This document shows, piece by piece, positions 26,554 to 35,241 of a stretch of 64,000 bases of DNA. The position numbers and the translations under genes are program-made. The DNA is taken from positions 1-64,000 of the forward strand of contig DUMB01000072.1 in NCBI GenBank assembly GCA_012840085.1, given 5' to 3'. Source of the stretch: Clostridiaceae bacterium (GTDB taxonomy: Bacteria; Bacillota; Clostridia; Acetivibrionales; DUMB01). The notes under the pieces are model-generated. The model ran no database searches and was not told where the DNA came from. It worked only from the letters and a program-made list of their open reading frames with translations. The stretch's first letter is position 1, and each line of letters opens with the position of its first letter.

Positions 26554-28306
26554 CCGGGGATTGAGCAGCATTATCGCTTTACTCAGACATTTTAAGATAA
26601 GAAGCAGAATTATGGTTTATCTATTGATAAGCCTTTTTGTGTTTTCTATTTCTATTCTGTTGTTTTCAAGAACTTATACCCGGATACTGATAAACAAATA
26701 TATATACGATTATGTACAATCAGCACAGCAGCAGATAATTACCAGTATTGAGCTAACGATAAATGAGGTTAATATGCTGTTTGTGCGTCTGCAAGGCAAT
26801 CAGCAGATATATGATATAATTGAGGATAAAGCCTTGACGCATGACCAAAAGCTGAAACAATTAAGAGTACTATTGGATTCATTTGTAGGGAGCAAGGACA
26901 CTGTAGGAGATATACTCTTTGTAACCTCGGAAGGAGAAACCTTTGATTACAGAGCTCTCATAGTGGATTTGCCCGCAGCAAGCTATCTCAAACAAATTCA
27001 AGCAACGAAAATACCAGTATGGGGCAACGTATATAAGGACAACATCAATAATAAGGCATATATTCCCTTTGGCGTCAAGTTCAACAATTTTTATACAGGC
27101 CAAAAGCTGGGGTATATGATTATTTATATTAATGAAGATGCCCTTTATAATATTTATAAGGAAATTGTTCCCGATTGGGGCTATTCCTTTTTGGTCACAA
27201 AAGACAACTATATTCTGTCACACCCGGATAAGAGCAAAATCGGCTATATGATTCTGGATTCTGAGGCACAGCTCACGAATAAAAAAGTGTTCAGTGCCGT
27301 TACTGTGAACTATGAGGGGGAACGGTCTGTTGTTGCCTCCCTGGATCTTGGACAGCGGATGAGAAGCGTGGGGGCAGATTGGAAAGTCGTCAGTGTTATC
27401 TCCTACAGCAAGCTGTTCAGTGTAATGGCAAGAATTAATATGGACCTTCTTGCTATTGGCATTATTATGGTTTTGACCATTATTACCGTTTCAGTGACCA
27501 TGTCCAGAAGGATCATAAATTCGCTTGAACGGTTGAAAAAGAAGCTTAATGATTTTGGCAGAGGCAATTTTCAGGTTACTTTGGAGGAAAATATAAAGGA
27601 CGAAATATGGGAACTTGAAAAAAGCTATAACAGTATGATTGTACGTATAAATGAACTAATTGAAAAAATAAAAATAGAAAAGGAAAAGCAAAGGGAATTG
27701 GAGCTGATCGCACTTCAAGCACAAATTAATCCTCATTTTTTATATAATACACTTGATGCCATTGCCTGCATTGCCAAGCTGAAGAACAGGCAGGACGACA
27801 TTGAGCTGATTGTTATGGAATTGGCCAGGTTTTTCCGGCTGAGTCTTCACAATGGGGACAAGTATATTACCGTGGAAGAAGAGATACAGCTGGTACAAAG
27901 CTTTGTTACCATAGAACAGATGCGGTACCCAGATAAATTCGATGTACAATACAATATTCCGGAGGAAATTTTACGTTTAAAAATGCTGAAATTAACATTG
28001 CAGCCTTTAGTGGAAAATGCCATAAAACATGGTATACGGCAAAAGAGAGGCAAAGGTCACATAATTGTCAATGGAATGAGGTTTGGAGATGAGCTGAAGT
28101 TTCAGGTGATTGATGATGGAGTGGGATTTGATGTGAAGAATACTGATCTGCATAAAACCTCAAGCAATATGTCTAAAAGCGGCTATGGCCTTTACAATGT
28201 AGACGAGCGTATAAAACTGGAGTACGGAACACAGTATGGAATACATATTGACAGTGAAATCAACAAGGGAACTACTGTGGATGTGAATTTCAATATTATA
28301 GTATAG
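26543..28306 (+). CDS. YesM-type sensor histidine kinase
   Basis: 587 residues. Two membrane helices (about 23-42 and 299-320) enclose a 255-residue extracellular Cache-like sensor. A HAMP domain (about 320-375) and His_kinase region LQAQINPHFLYNTLD (His398) follow, then a C-terminal ATPase with LQPLVENAIKHG and IDDGVGFD. This is the LytS/YesM class, partner of the overlapping response regulator. It should sense an extracellular sugar or its binding protein. It ends 4 bases from a convergent sensor-only gene. Confidence 0.95.
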   Translation: MRTNRGLSSIIALLRHFKIRSRIMVYLLISLFVFSISILLFSRTYTRILINKYIYDYVQSAQQQIITSIELTINEVNMLFVRLQGNQQIYDIIEDKALTHDQKLKQLRVLLDSFVGSKDTVGDILFVTSEGETFDYRALIVDLPAASYLKQIQATKIPVWGNVYKDNINNKAYIPFGVKFNNFYTGQKLGYMIIYINEDALYNIYKEIVPDWGYSFLVTKDNYILSHPDKSKIGYMILDSEAQLTNKKVFSAVTVNYEGERSVVASLDLGQRMRSVGADWKVVSVISYSKLFSVMARINMDLLAIGIIMVLTIITVSVTMSRRIINSLERLKKKLNDFGRGNFQVTLEENIKDEIWELEKSYNSMIVRINELIEKIKIEKEKQRELELIALQAQINPHFLYNTLDAIACIAKLKNRQDDIELIVMELARFFRLSLHNGDKYITVEEEIQLVQSFVTIEQMRYPDKFDVQYNIPEEILRLKMLKLTLQPLVENAIKHGIRQKRGKGHIIVNGMRFGDELKFQVIDDGVGFDVKNTDLHKTSSNMSKSGYGLYNVDERIKLEYGTQYGIHIDSEINKGTTVDVNFNIIV

Positions 28307-28310
28307 AATG

Positions 28311-29291
28311 CTATTTTTGCATGCTTTCGTAAAGTCTTGTCAAAGGGTAAATGATACTTTTTGACAGAATTTTTATCAGTAAAAAAGATACCAGTACAAA
28401 AGAAAATCCTAGTACAAGCAGTACCGTGATTAGAGTACCAAGCTGTGAATTGAGATCAAGTGGTGTCACTATAACAACTGTATCACTTGAATTTGGAATA
28501 GGGTAATAGGTAATAATACTTTTTCTGTTTTTCTCAATAGTATATGAGCTATCCATGAAGGGTGGAATCATGTTTATGTCTGCCAATTGTAATCCTATAC
28601 CTAATGGAGGATTATAGGGAGATGTGAGAGTTTTTTTATCGGATGTAATTATGTAAATGCTTGATTTATTATAAAACATGCCACTATCGTCTGGTTTGTA
28701 AAAATCATAAATGGAATTTATATTTGTATCAACAAATAAATAGCCTAAAGACTCTCCATGATTGTTTTTAATGCAAATAGCACAGGTGAAAATTCCGGTT
28801 TTTGAAACAGAATTGTAGTTGTAAAAACTTGGAATGTCTTTGGTCCGGACCATCCAGTAGGAATTTTTCTCAGCGAGCTTATTAAGGAAATGAAAGTTGT
28901 CTTTGACTTTTTCAAACTTCGGAGCGTTATATGTATTACTTGAAAGGTATAGTATTCCATTACTGCCATAGACAGTAACACCTAAGATATTCAGATTGGA
29001 AGCGCGTAAACTGTCCAAAAGAGGAATTACCTTATCACTGAAATCTGTTGTTTCAAGACTTTCCTTAATCACAGGATTTTCTGAAATAAGCCTGGAGGTT
29101 TCTTCAATCAGGTTCATATTTAGCCTTAAATTTTGGTTTTGCTGCTTTATATGCTGCTGGGACAGCTGAACCGAATGGTCGTATATATTTTTTCTTATGG
29201 TCAGATTAACTGTTAATGAGTTTATCAAAGCAGCCATTATAATGATAATTATTAAAAAAACTTTTATCTTTCTTTCTAATGCGATAAACAA
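28311..29291 (-). CDS. Stand-alone Cache sensor protein without kinase
   Basis: 326 residues. Helix at about 8-28, an extracellular dCache-like domain (about 30-285: LGVTVYGSNGILYLSSN and GYLFVDTNINSIYDFY), a second helix (about 287-310) and the first 15 residues of a HAMP-like coil, then a stop (YESMQK). The architecture equals the front half of a YesM-type kinase with no histidine or ATPase part. The stop is followed at once by the convergent kinase gene, so no hidden continuation exists on this strand. It may be a truncated kinase or a decoy/co-sensor of the neighbouring kinase. Confidence 0.8.
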   Translation of the reverse strand: MFIALERKIKVFLIIIIIMAALINSLTVNLTIRKNIYDHSVQLSQQHIKQQNQNLRLNMNLIEETSRLISENPVIKESLETTDFSDKVIPLLDSLRASNLNILGVTVYGSNGILYLSSNTYNAPKFEKVKDNFHFLNKLAEKNSYWMVRTKDIPSFYNYNSVSKTGIFTCAICIKNNHGESLGYLFVDTNINSIYDFYKPDDSGMFYNKSSIYIITSDKKTLTSPYNPPLGIGLQLADINMIPPFMDSSYTIEKNRKSIITYYPIPNSSDTVVIVTPLDLNSQLGTLITVLLVLGFSFVLVSFLLIKILSKSIIYPLTRLYESMQK

Positions 29292-29445
29292 GTTAACCTC
29301 CCTGGTACGCTTAGAAAATACGTACGTATAAAGTTAATTACAATAAGAAAGAAATGCTGCCATATTCTCATTATAATGCTGCCCTTTTCTATTTGCAACA
29401 GAAACAGAACCCCCACGCAAAAACAAGTAGTTTTGTACCCCTTTT

Positions 29446-29490
29446 AGCAGAATAGTGTTTCTAGTTATTCAAAATTTGTGATGATATAAT
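29446..29490 (+). promoter_or_regulatory. Promoter region of the sugar importer
   Basis: A perfect -10 box TATAAT lies at 29485-29490 without a good -35 box, which suits an activator-dependent promoter. The motif AGCAGAATAGTGT at 29446-29458 ends 26 bases upstream of it and is the same as at 18336-18348. A palindrome ATACGTACGTAT at 29318-29329 lies nearer the opposite gene. Confidence 0.5.
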
Positions 29491-29571
29491 GAAAACATAG
29501 TACGGATCCGTAAACTTTATAAAATTTTCCTATGTCAACCCAAAGATAATTAAAAAGGAAGTGGAGTCAAT

Positions 29572-31029
29572 ATGGTTAAAAGATTAATATCTTTAATGTT
29601 AATGGCTTTCATGTGTATTTCAATGATTGCAGGATGTTCAGGGAACAAAGCAAGCGAATCAACAACTTCAGTTCAGACGACGACAGCAGACACAGATGCT
29701 GCTGACAATACAAATACCAGCGACGAGCCAAAACCGGTTACAATTACAGTAAGCAATTGGCCAAAAGGCGATGATGAAGCAAATACAAAGCTTTATGCAC
29801 AATATGTTGAGACAATGAAACAGAAATATCCTTATATTACTATACAGGGTGAGGAATGGAGCTATGATGTGAATTCCTTCCTTCCGAAGGCTGCCAGCGG
29901 ACAGCTTCCAAATCTGTATGACACCTATTTTACTGAGGCATCCAAGATTATTGAGGGCGGATACTCAGCGGATATTACTGATATTGTAAAAAAATATAAT
30001 TATGATAAAACCATGAACCCAGATATGCTGGCACTTGTTACGAAGGATAACAGGTATTACGGCTTGCCCCAGGGCGGCTATACAGTAGGTTTGATGTATA
30101 ATGTCAACGTATTTAAGGAAGCAGGACTTTTGGATGAAAAGGGAGTTCCCAAGTTCCCGAGGACTTATGACGAGCTTGCTCAGACAGCTCAGATAATTAA
30201 GCAAAAGACAGGAAAGCCGGGCTTCTTCTTCCCAACGAAAAATAACCAGGGCGGCTGGATGTTTATGAACATTGCATGGGCTTATGGTGCAGAATTCGAG
30301 AAGAAGGTGGACGGCAAGTGGAAGGCGGTATTTAACAGTCCGGAAGCAGTTGCAGCGTTGCAATATGTAAAAGACCTGAAGTGGAAATACGACGTACTTC
30401 CTGAAAACAACCTGGTTGAGGTTGCCGATTTAATGGGCTTGATGGGGACGGATCAAGTTGGCATGGCATTCGGTGCGTTGGGCTGGGTACCAATGATTAT
30501 AACCAATACAAAGATGAGCAAGGATGCCATAGCCATGTCACAGAACCCTGCGGGGCCTAAAGGTGTTGCGACTGTCTTGGGTGGATCAATCTTTATGTTT
30601 GCACCCCAATCTACTCCTGAACAGTTGGATGCATGCATCAAGTGGCTTGAGGTTTCGAAGGGCTTCTCACCTATTGTTACGGACGAAATGAAGCAGAACT
30701 TTGAGGCAACAGCAAAAATCAACAATGAGCAGGGTCTTGTTGTTGGTCCGCATGACATGCGTGTATGGGTTGATCCTGAACGTGTCGCTGCGGAAGATGA
30801 AATTCTCAAAAAGTATCAAAACGTTAACATGGATTTGTGGAATGATTATGTAAATAACTCTACTAAAGGAATGCGCCCTGAAGAACCAGTTCTCGCACAG
30901 GAACTTTATAAAACATTGGATACAGCTATTCAGTCTGTATTGACGGATAAAAATGCAGATCCTCAAGAAATACTAAATAGATTGGTTGAAACCTTCCAGA
31001 GAGATTACCTGGATAAAGTAGCGCAATAA
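29572..31029 (+). CDS. ABC sugar importer: extracellular solute-binding lipoprotein
   Basis: 485 residues; RBS AAGGAAG. Lipoprotein signal with lipobox MIAGC (Cys22), a Thr/Ser/Asp linker, then a type I (family 1) solute-binding fold: VTITVSNWPKGDDEANTK start and YGLPQGGYTVGLMYN hinge region. It captures an oligosaccharide outside the cell and hands it to the two permeases that follow. No ATPase is encoded here, so a shared MsmK-type ATPase elsewhere is expected. Confidence 0.95.
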   Translation: MVKRLISLMLMAFMCISMIAGCSGNKASESTTSVQTTTADTDAADNTNTSDEPKPVTITVSNWPKGDDEANTKLYAQYVETMKQKYPYITIQGEEWSYDVNSFLPKAASGQLPNLYDTYFTEASKIIEGGYSADITDIVKKYNYDKTMNPDMLALVTKDNRYYGLPQGGYTVGLMYNVNVFKEAGLLDEKGVPKFPRTYDELAQTAQIIKQKTGKPGFFFPTKNNQGGWMFMNIAWAYGAEFEKKVDGKWKAVFNSPEAVAALQYVKDLKWKYDVLPENNLVEVADLMGLMGTDQVGMAFGALGWVPMIITNTKMSKDAIAMSQNPAGPKGVATVLGGSIFMFAPQSTPEQLDACIKWLEVSKGFSPIVTDEMKQNFEATAKINNEQGLVVGPHDMRVWVDPERVAAEDEILKKYQNVNMDLWNDYVNNSTKGMRPEEPVLAQELYKTLDTAIQSVLTDKNADPQEILNRLVETFQRDYLDKVAQ

Positions 31030-31054
31030 CGAGGCACTATAAATATATCACAAG

Positions 31055-31075
31055 GGGAGTGGTTGAACCACTCCC
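31055..31075 (+). other. Hairpin between binding protein and permease genes
   Basis: GGGAGTGGT, TGA, ACCACTCCC: a perfect 9-pair stem, 25 bases after the binding-protein stop and without a T run. Such stems commonly stabilise the upstream mRNA, so that the binding protein is made in excess over the permeases. Confidence 0.75.
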
Positions 31076-31104
31076 TGAAGCAAACTATTGGAGGAAATTG
31101 GAAC

Positions 31105-32046
31105 ATGATCAAAGAACAGTTGGGCAATCAAAACAGCCCACTTAACGTTAAAAGGAGTATCAGAACCACTCTTGCTGCAATTAAATTGAATACTGCAGCA
31201 TGGTTACTGCTGATACCAAGTCTGATTAGCTTTATAATCATTGTATGGATGCCTATGATTTCAGGTATTGTTCTCTCGTTTTTTGAAACAAAAGGTTACG
31301 ATGCGGTTAAGTTCGTAGGACTGAGAAATTTTATCGATGTAATACAGGACTCGGAATTTAAAAGCACACTGCTTAATACGGTATCATATACCGTTTGGTC
31401 ACTTATCATCGGATTCTTATTTCCAATTTTTGTAGGAATCCTATTGAATGAAATGATTCACCTTAAGGCATTTTTTAAGTTTTCCGTATATTTTCCTACA
31501 ATAGTTCCTGGAATTGCATGTTCTCTCCTATGGTCCTTTATGTTTGACCCGGGAAAAGGAGGGCTTCTCAACTCACTGTTAGCTCAGCTGGGATTGCCTC
31601 AGTCGTCATGGCTGCAAAATCCTAAGCTCACAATACCATTGATTGTCACAACTATGACATGGAAAGGGTTTGGCGGTACATCACTTATTTATTTAGCTAG
31701 TCTGCAGGGCATCAATCAGGAATTGTATGAAGCTTCCATCATAGACGGAGCAAGCGTTGTTCAGCGTATCCGCTATATAACATTGCCGCAGATTGCCAAC
31801 ATAATATTACTTATGCTTATCATGCAGATTATAGGTGTTTTTCAAGTAATGGCCGAGCCGTTGACTATGACTGACGGAGGTCCAAACAATGCATCAACAA
31901 GCCTGATGCTGCAGAGCTATTTTTATGCCTTTAGATATTTCAGGGCGGATAAATCCATGGCTCTCGGTGTAATTACATTCGTAATGCTTGCTTTACTTAC
32001 GGTAATTTATCAGTTATTTAGCAAGAAGGCGACTTTGGACGAATAA
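31105..32046 (+). CDS. ABC sugar importer permease 1
   Basis: 313 residues from ATG 31105, behind GGAGG; an in-frame upstream reading would start inside the hairpin. Six transmembrane helices and the inner-membrane EAA loop ELYEASIIDGASVVQRIRYI then LPQI near residues 220-245 mark a MalF/UgpA-type permease. It pairs with the following MalG-type gene to form the channel. Confidence 0.95.
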   Translation: MIKEQLGNQNSPLNVKRSIRTTLAAIKLNTAAWLLLIPSLISFIIIVWMPMISGIVLSFFETKGYDAVKFVGLRNFIDVIQDSEFKSTLLNTVSYTVWSLIIGFLFPIFVGILLNEMIHLKAFFKFSVYFPTIVPGIACSLLWSFMFDPGKGGLLNSLLAQLGLPQSSWLQNPKLTIPLIVTTMTWKGFGGTSLIYLASLQGINQELYEASIIDGASVVQRIRYITLPQIANIILLMLIMQIIGVFQVMAEPLTMTDGGPNNASTSLMLQSYFYAFRYFRADKSMALGVITFVMLALLTVIYQLFSKKATLDE

Positions 32047-32060
32047 GGGAGGTAAAATTC

Positions 32061-32954
32061 ATGGCTAAGTTAGAAGAAAAACATACAGGAATTATAAATT
32101 CCATAGAAATGAAAAAGACAAAATATAAGATGGTGTATTGGATTTTATTTCTTCTCATGGTTTGCATTTCGCTGATATGTCTGCTGCCTCCCGTATGGAT
32201 TCTTTTATCCAGTATGAAGGATATCAAGGAATTTTACAAAATACCGCCAACAATTTTACCGGAGACTTTTCAACCGGAAAAACTCCTCGAGACCTGGAAT
32301 AAATTGAAGTTTATCCGTTATTATATCAATACACTTGAGTTGGCTGCAGGTTGTGTGGTATTTTCGGTTGTTATAAACGGTCTTGCTGGATATGTTTTAT
32401 CCCGGCTGAAGCCAAAGGGGAGCAATTTTTTTCTTTCCCTTATGATATGGACAATGCTGATGCCAGCCTCTTTAAGTTTGGTACCATTATTTAAGACAAT
32501 GATCAAGTTCCCTATTTTCGGGTTTAATTTGACAAATACATATATCCCTATGTGGCTTATATCCGGAGCCAGTGCATATTTTGTACTAATTTTTAAGGGA
32601 TTTTTTGATAGTATTCCGGTGTCGCTTTTAGAAGCTGCCCGTTTGGACGGTTGCGGGAATTTTAAATTATTTTATAAGATTATTGTACCATTGAGCAAGC
32701 CTATTATCGCCGTGGTATCCATTTTTACCATAAACAGCGCCTGGGGAGATTTTCTGATGCCTTACCTGATAATCAAGAATCCGGAGAAATACACAGTAAT
32801 GGTAAGAATATTTACAATGCGCGGTTCGGTCGGTTTTGCACTGGATATCCAGATGATAGCGTTGGTTTTTGCCATCATCCCGCCGATTATTCTGTTTTTG
32901 ATCTTTCAGAAGCACATCATGCACGGCTTTACTTTAAGCGGCATAAAGGGGTGA
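32061..32954 (+). CDS. ABC sugar importer permease 2
   Basis: 297 residues, RBS GGGAGG. MalG/UgpE-type: the first helix is followed by PPVWILLSSMKDIKEF, and the EAA loop is LLEAARLDGCGNFKLFYKI then IVPL (about 197-220). Six helices. It starts 14 bases after permease 1 and ends 7 bases before the phosphorylase gene; the four are one operon. Confidence 0.95.
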   Translation: MAKLEEKHTGIINSIEMKKTKYKMVYWILFLLMVCISLICLLPPVWILLSSMKDIKEFYKIPPTILPETFQPEKLLETWNKLKFIRYYINTLELAAGCVVFSVVINGLAGYVLSRLKPKGSNFFLSLMIWTMLMPASLSLVPLFKTMIKFPIFGFNLTNTYIPMWLISGASAYFVLIFKGFFDSIPVSLLEAARLDGCGNFKLFYKIIVPLSKPIIAVVSIFTINSAWGDFLMPYLIIKNPEKYTVMVRIFTMRGSVGFALDIQMIALVFAIIPPIILFLIFQKHIMHGFTLSGIKG

Positions 32955-32961
32955 TTGAACT

Positions 32962-35220
32962 ATGTTTGGTGAATATATTGTATCCGATCCCCTTCAGAAG
33001 AAATATCAGGACAATTTTCTGTTTAATGAACGATTTTTTTCCTACGTTACACATACGGGGATGGGATATTCAAGATATACAGATGAAAATGATTATACAA
33101 CGAATATCATTCATGGAACCATTGACAACCAGCAGTATGAACACAGTCGAATGGTTTATATAAGAGACAATGATACAGGAGAGTTTTGGTCCGTGGGCTG
33201 GGAACCGGTCTGCAAGCCTTACGAAAAATATGAGTGCAGACTCGGATATAACTATACTACCATCACTAACTTAACCGTTGGTGTAAAATGCAAATGGACC
33301 ATTCTAGTGCCCCAGGGAAGGGATCCTGTGGAGCTTTGGAATGTGGAAATAGAAACAGATATACCAAGAAATCTAAGTGTTTATCTGTATTCTGAGCTTT
33401 CGCTGCTAACCACTATTCCTACCTATGGACATGACGGATACATGAGCGCAGCATACAACCCTCTAATCAACGGTATCACCGTGAAAAAAAGTGCCCAGGC
33501 CTTAATTGATAAGCTGAATTCAATTTCCGTTATACCTTCCCGGAAGCCAGACTATTACACTTGCAGCCGATTTGACTTTATGGGCTTGTACAGGACAGCT
33601 GCAAATCCTTTGGGACTTGTAGAAGGTAAGCTTCCAAATTCAATTGCTTCGAAGGAGCGGATTTGCGCTGCTTTCCAGTATAACTGTATTGTGGAAGGAC
33701 AGTTTTCTGTGAATCAAATGATCATTGGACATCACAGTGGGCAGGATCTAACAGGTGCCATAAATAAATACAGCGATTTTGATAAGATTTTTATGGATAC
33801 CGTTGGTTCAATAAAGGACCGGTTCAGAAAATTGCTTATCAAAACGGGTGATGTATCATTGGACACCATCACAAATACATGGAACAAGCAGCTGATCCTA
33901 TTTGGGGCAACTCATTGCCGGTGGGGGATAAAAGGTTTCCGGGATGTGGTACAGCACGCCCAGGGAGTGCTGTATTTTGACGCGGAGCTTACAAGAAAAA
34001 GCCTGCTTAAGTCGCTTCAGTTTCAGTATTCCAATGGATTTGCAGTCAGGTCCTACCCCGTTGTCTATGAGGATTCAAAAATGCATTACAGTGACAGTGC
34101 TTCCTGGCTGCTTTATGCTGTTTCAGAGTATGTGAAGGAAACCGGCGATACAGATTTTCTGAAAGAGGAAGTCTCTTTCCTTGACGGTGGAAAGGCAAGC
34201 GTTCTCAAACATATGGAACTTATTATTCATTCATTGTATCAGGATCGTGGCGAGCACGGTTTGGTACGGATCCACGACGGAGACTGGAATGATTCTCTTA
34301 CTCATGTAGGAAGAGAAGGGCGTGGAGAAAGTGTATGGCTTTCCATGTTTCTTGCCAAGGGCCTGCTTATATATGCTGAGCTTTTGGAATTTCTGGGGCA
34401 GGATGCAAGAGATTATTATTCCATGTATGAAAAACTCAAGCACGACATTAATGAAAATGCATGGGACGGAGAATGGTATATACGTGCCTTTAATGACAAG
34501 GGAGGCAAACTGGGTTCCAAAGAGAATGAAAGAGGCCTGATATTCCTGAATACACAGTCCTGGGCCATTATTTCAGGTGTAGCAGACCAGGAGAAAATAG
34601 ATTGTATACTCAAATCCATTAAAAGATACCTTTATACAGATTATGGCTATCTTTTAAACTATCCCACATACACTTCATTGGACGAAAATGTGGGACGAAT
34701 GAGCTGCATGGAACCTGGAACAGCGGAAAACGGATCAGTCTATATACACGGCAATGCATTTCTCATCTATGCTTTACTGGGCATAGGATATAGTGAAGAT
34801 GCGTATAAAATATTAAAATCCATTCAGCCGGATAACCCCTTATTGGCTGATAAGCCAGTTTGCCCGTATATATACGGCAACTGCTACTATGGTCCGGATC
34901 ACAAAAAGGAAGCAGGAAAAATGGAGTTCAGTTGGATTACAGGCTCGGCGAACTGGCTGCTGCAAAGTATTGTTGAACTAATGCTGGGAATCCGGAGAAC
35001 CTACGAAGGACTTGTGATTGAGCCTATGCTTCCGGAAGAATTAAAGCAGGTTGAGGTTTACAGGGAATATCGGGGCTGCAGATACCATATTGAGATAAAA
35101 AATAACGGCAAAAATGTAAAAAGTATTACACTGAACGGAGTAGTGCAGGATCCTCTCAAAGCACTTCCTATAATGAAGAATAATGAGACAATCAACCGGG
35201 TTCAGGTTGAAATGGAATAA
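32962..35220 (+). CDS. GH94-type disaccharide/oligosaccharide phosphorylase
   Basis: 752 residues, slightly shorter than cellobiose or chitobiose phosphorylases (about 800). Family landmarks: N-terminal beta-sandwich, WGIKGFRDVVQHAQGVLYFD, the catalytic-acid loop DGDWNDS (Asp441) and the phosphate-binding end region near SCMEPGTAENGSVYIHGNA. It would split a beta-linked sugar with phosphate, giving sugar-1-phosphate and saving ATP. No signal peptide: it acts on what the importer brings in. The exact disaccharide cannot be told from sequence. Confidence 0.9.
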   Translation: MFGEYIVSDPLQKKYQDNFLFNERFFSYVTHTGMGYSRYTDENDYTTNIIHGTIDNQQYEHSRMVYIRDNDTGEFWSVGWEPVCKPYEKYECRLGYNYTTITNLTVGVKCKWTILVPQGRDPVELWNVEIETDIPRNLSVYLYSELSLLTTIPTYGHDGYMSAAYNPLINGITVKKSAQALIDKLNSISVIPSRKPDYYTCSRFDFMGLYRTAANPLGLVEGKLPNSIASKERICAAFQYNCIVEGQFSVNQMIIGHHSGQDLTGAINKYSDFDKIFMDTVGSIKDRFRKLLIKTGDVSLDTITNTWNKQLILFGATHCRWGIKGFRDVVQHAQGVLYFDAELTRKSLLKSLQFQYSNGFAVRSYPVVYEDSKMHYSDSASWLLYAVSEYVKETGDTDFLKEEVSFLDGGKASVLKHMELIIHSLYQDRGEHGLVRIHDGDWNDSLTHVGREGRGESVWLSMFLAKGLLIYAELLEFLGQDARDYYSMYEKLKHDINENAWDGEWYIRAFNDKGGKLGSKENERGLIFLNTQSWAIISGVADQEKIDCILKSIKRYLYTDYGYLLNYPTYTSLDENVGRMSCMEPGTAENGSVYIHGNAFLIYALLGIGYSEDAYKILKSIQPDNPLLADKPVCPYIYGNCYYGPDHKKEAGKMEFSWITGSANWLLQSIVELMLGIRRTYEGLVIEPMLPEELKQVEVYREYRGCRYHIEIKNNGKNVKSITLNGVVQDPLKALPIMKNNETINRVQVEME

Positions 35221-35241
35221 ATTAAAGGGGCTGAATGAAAA

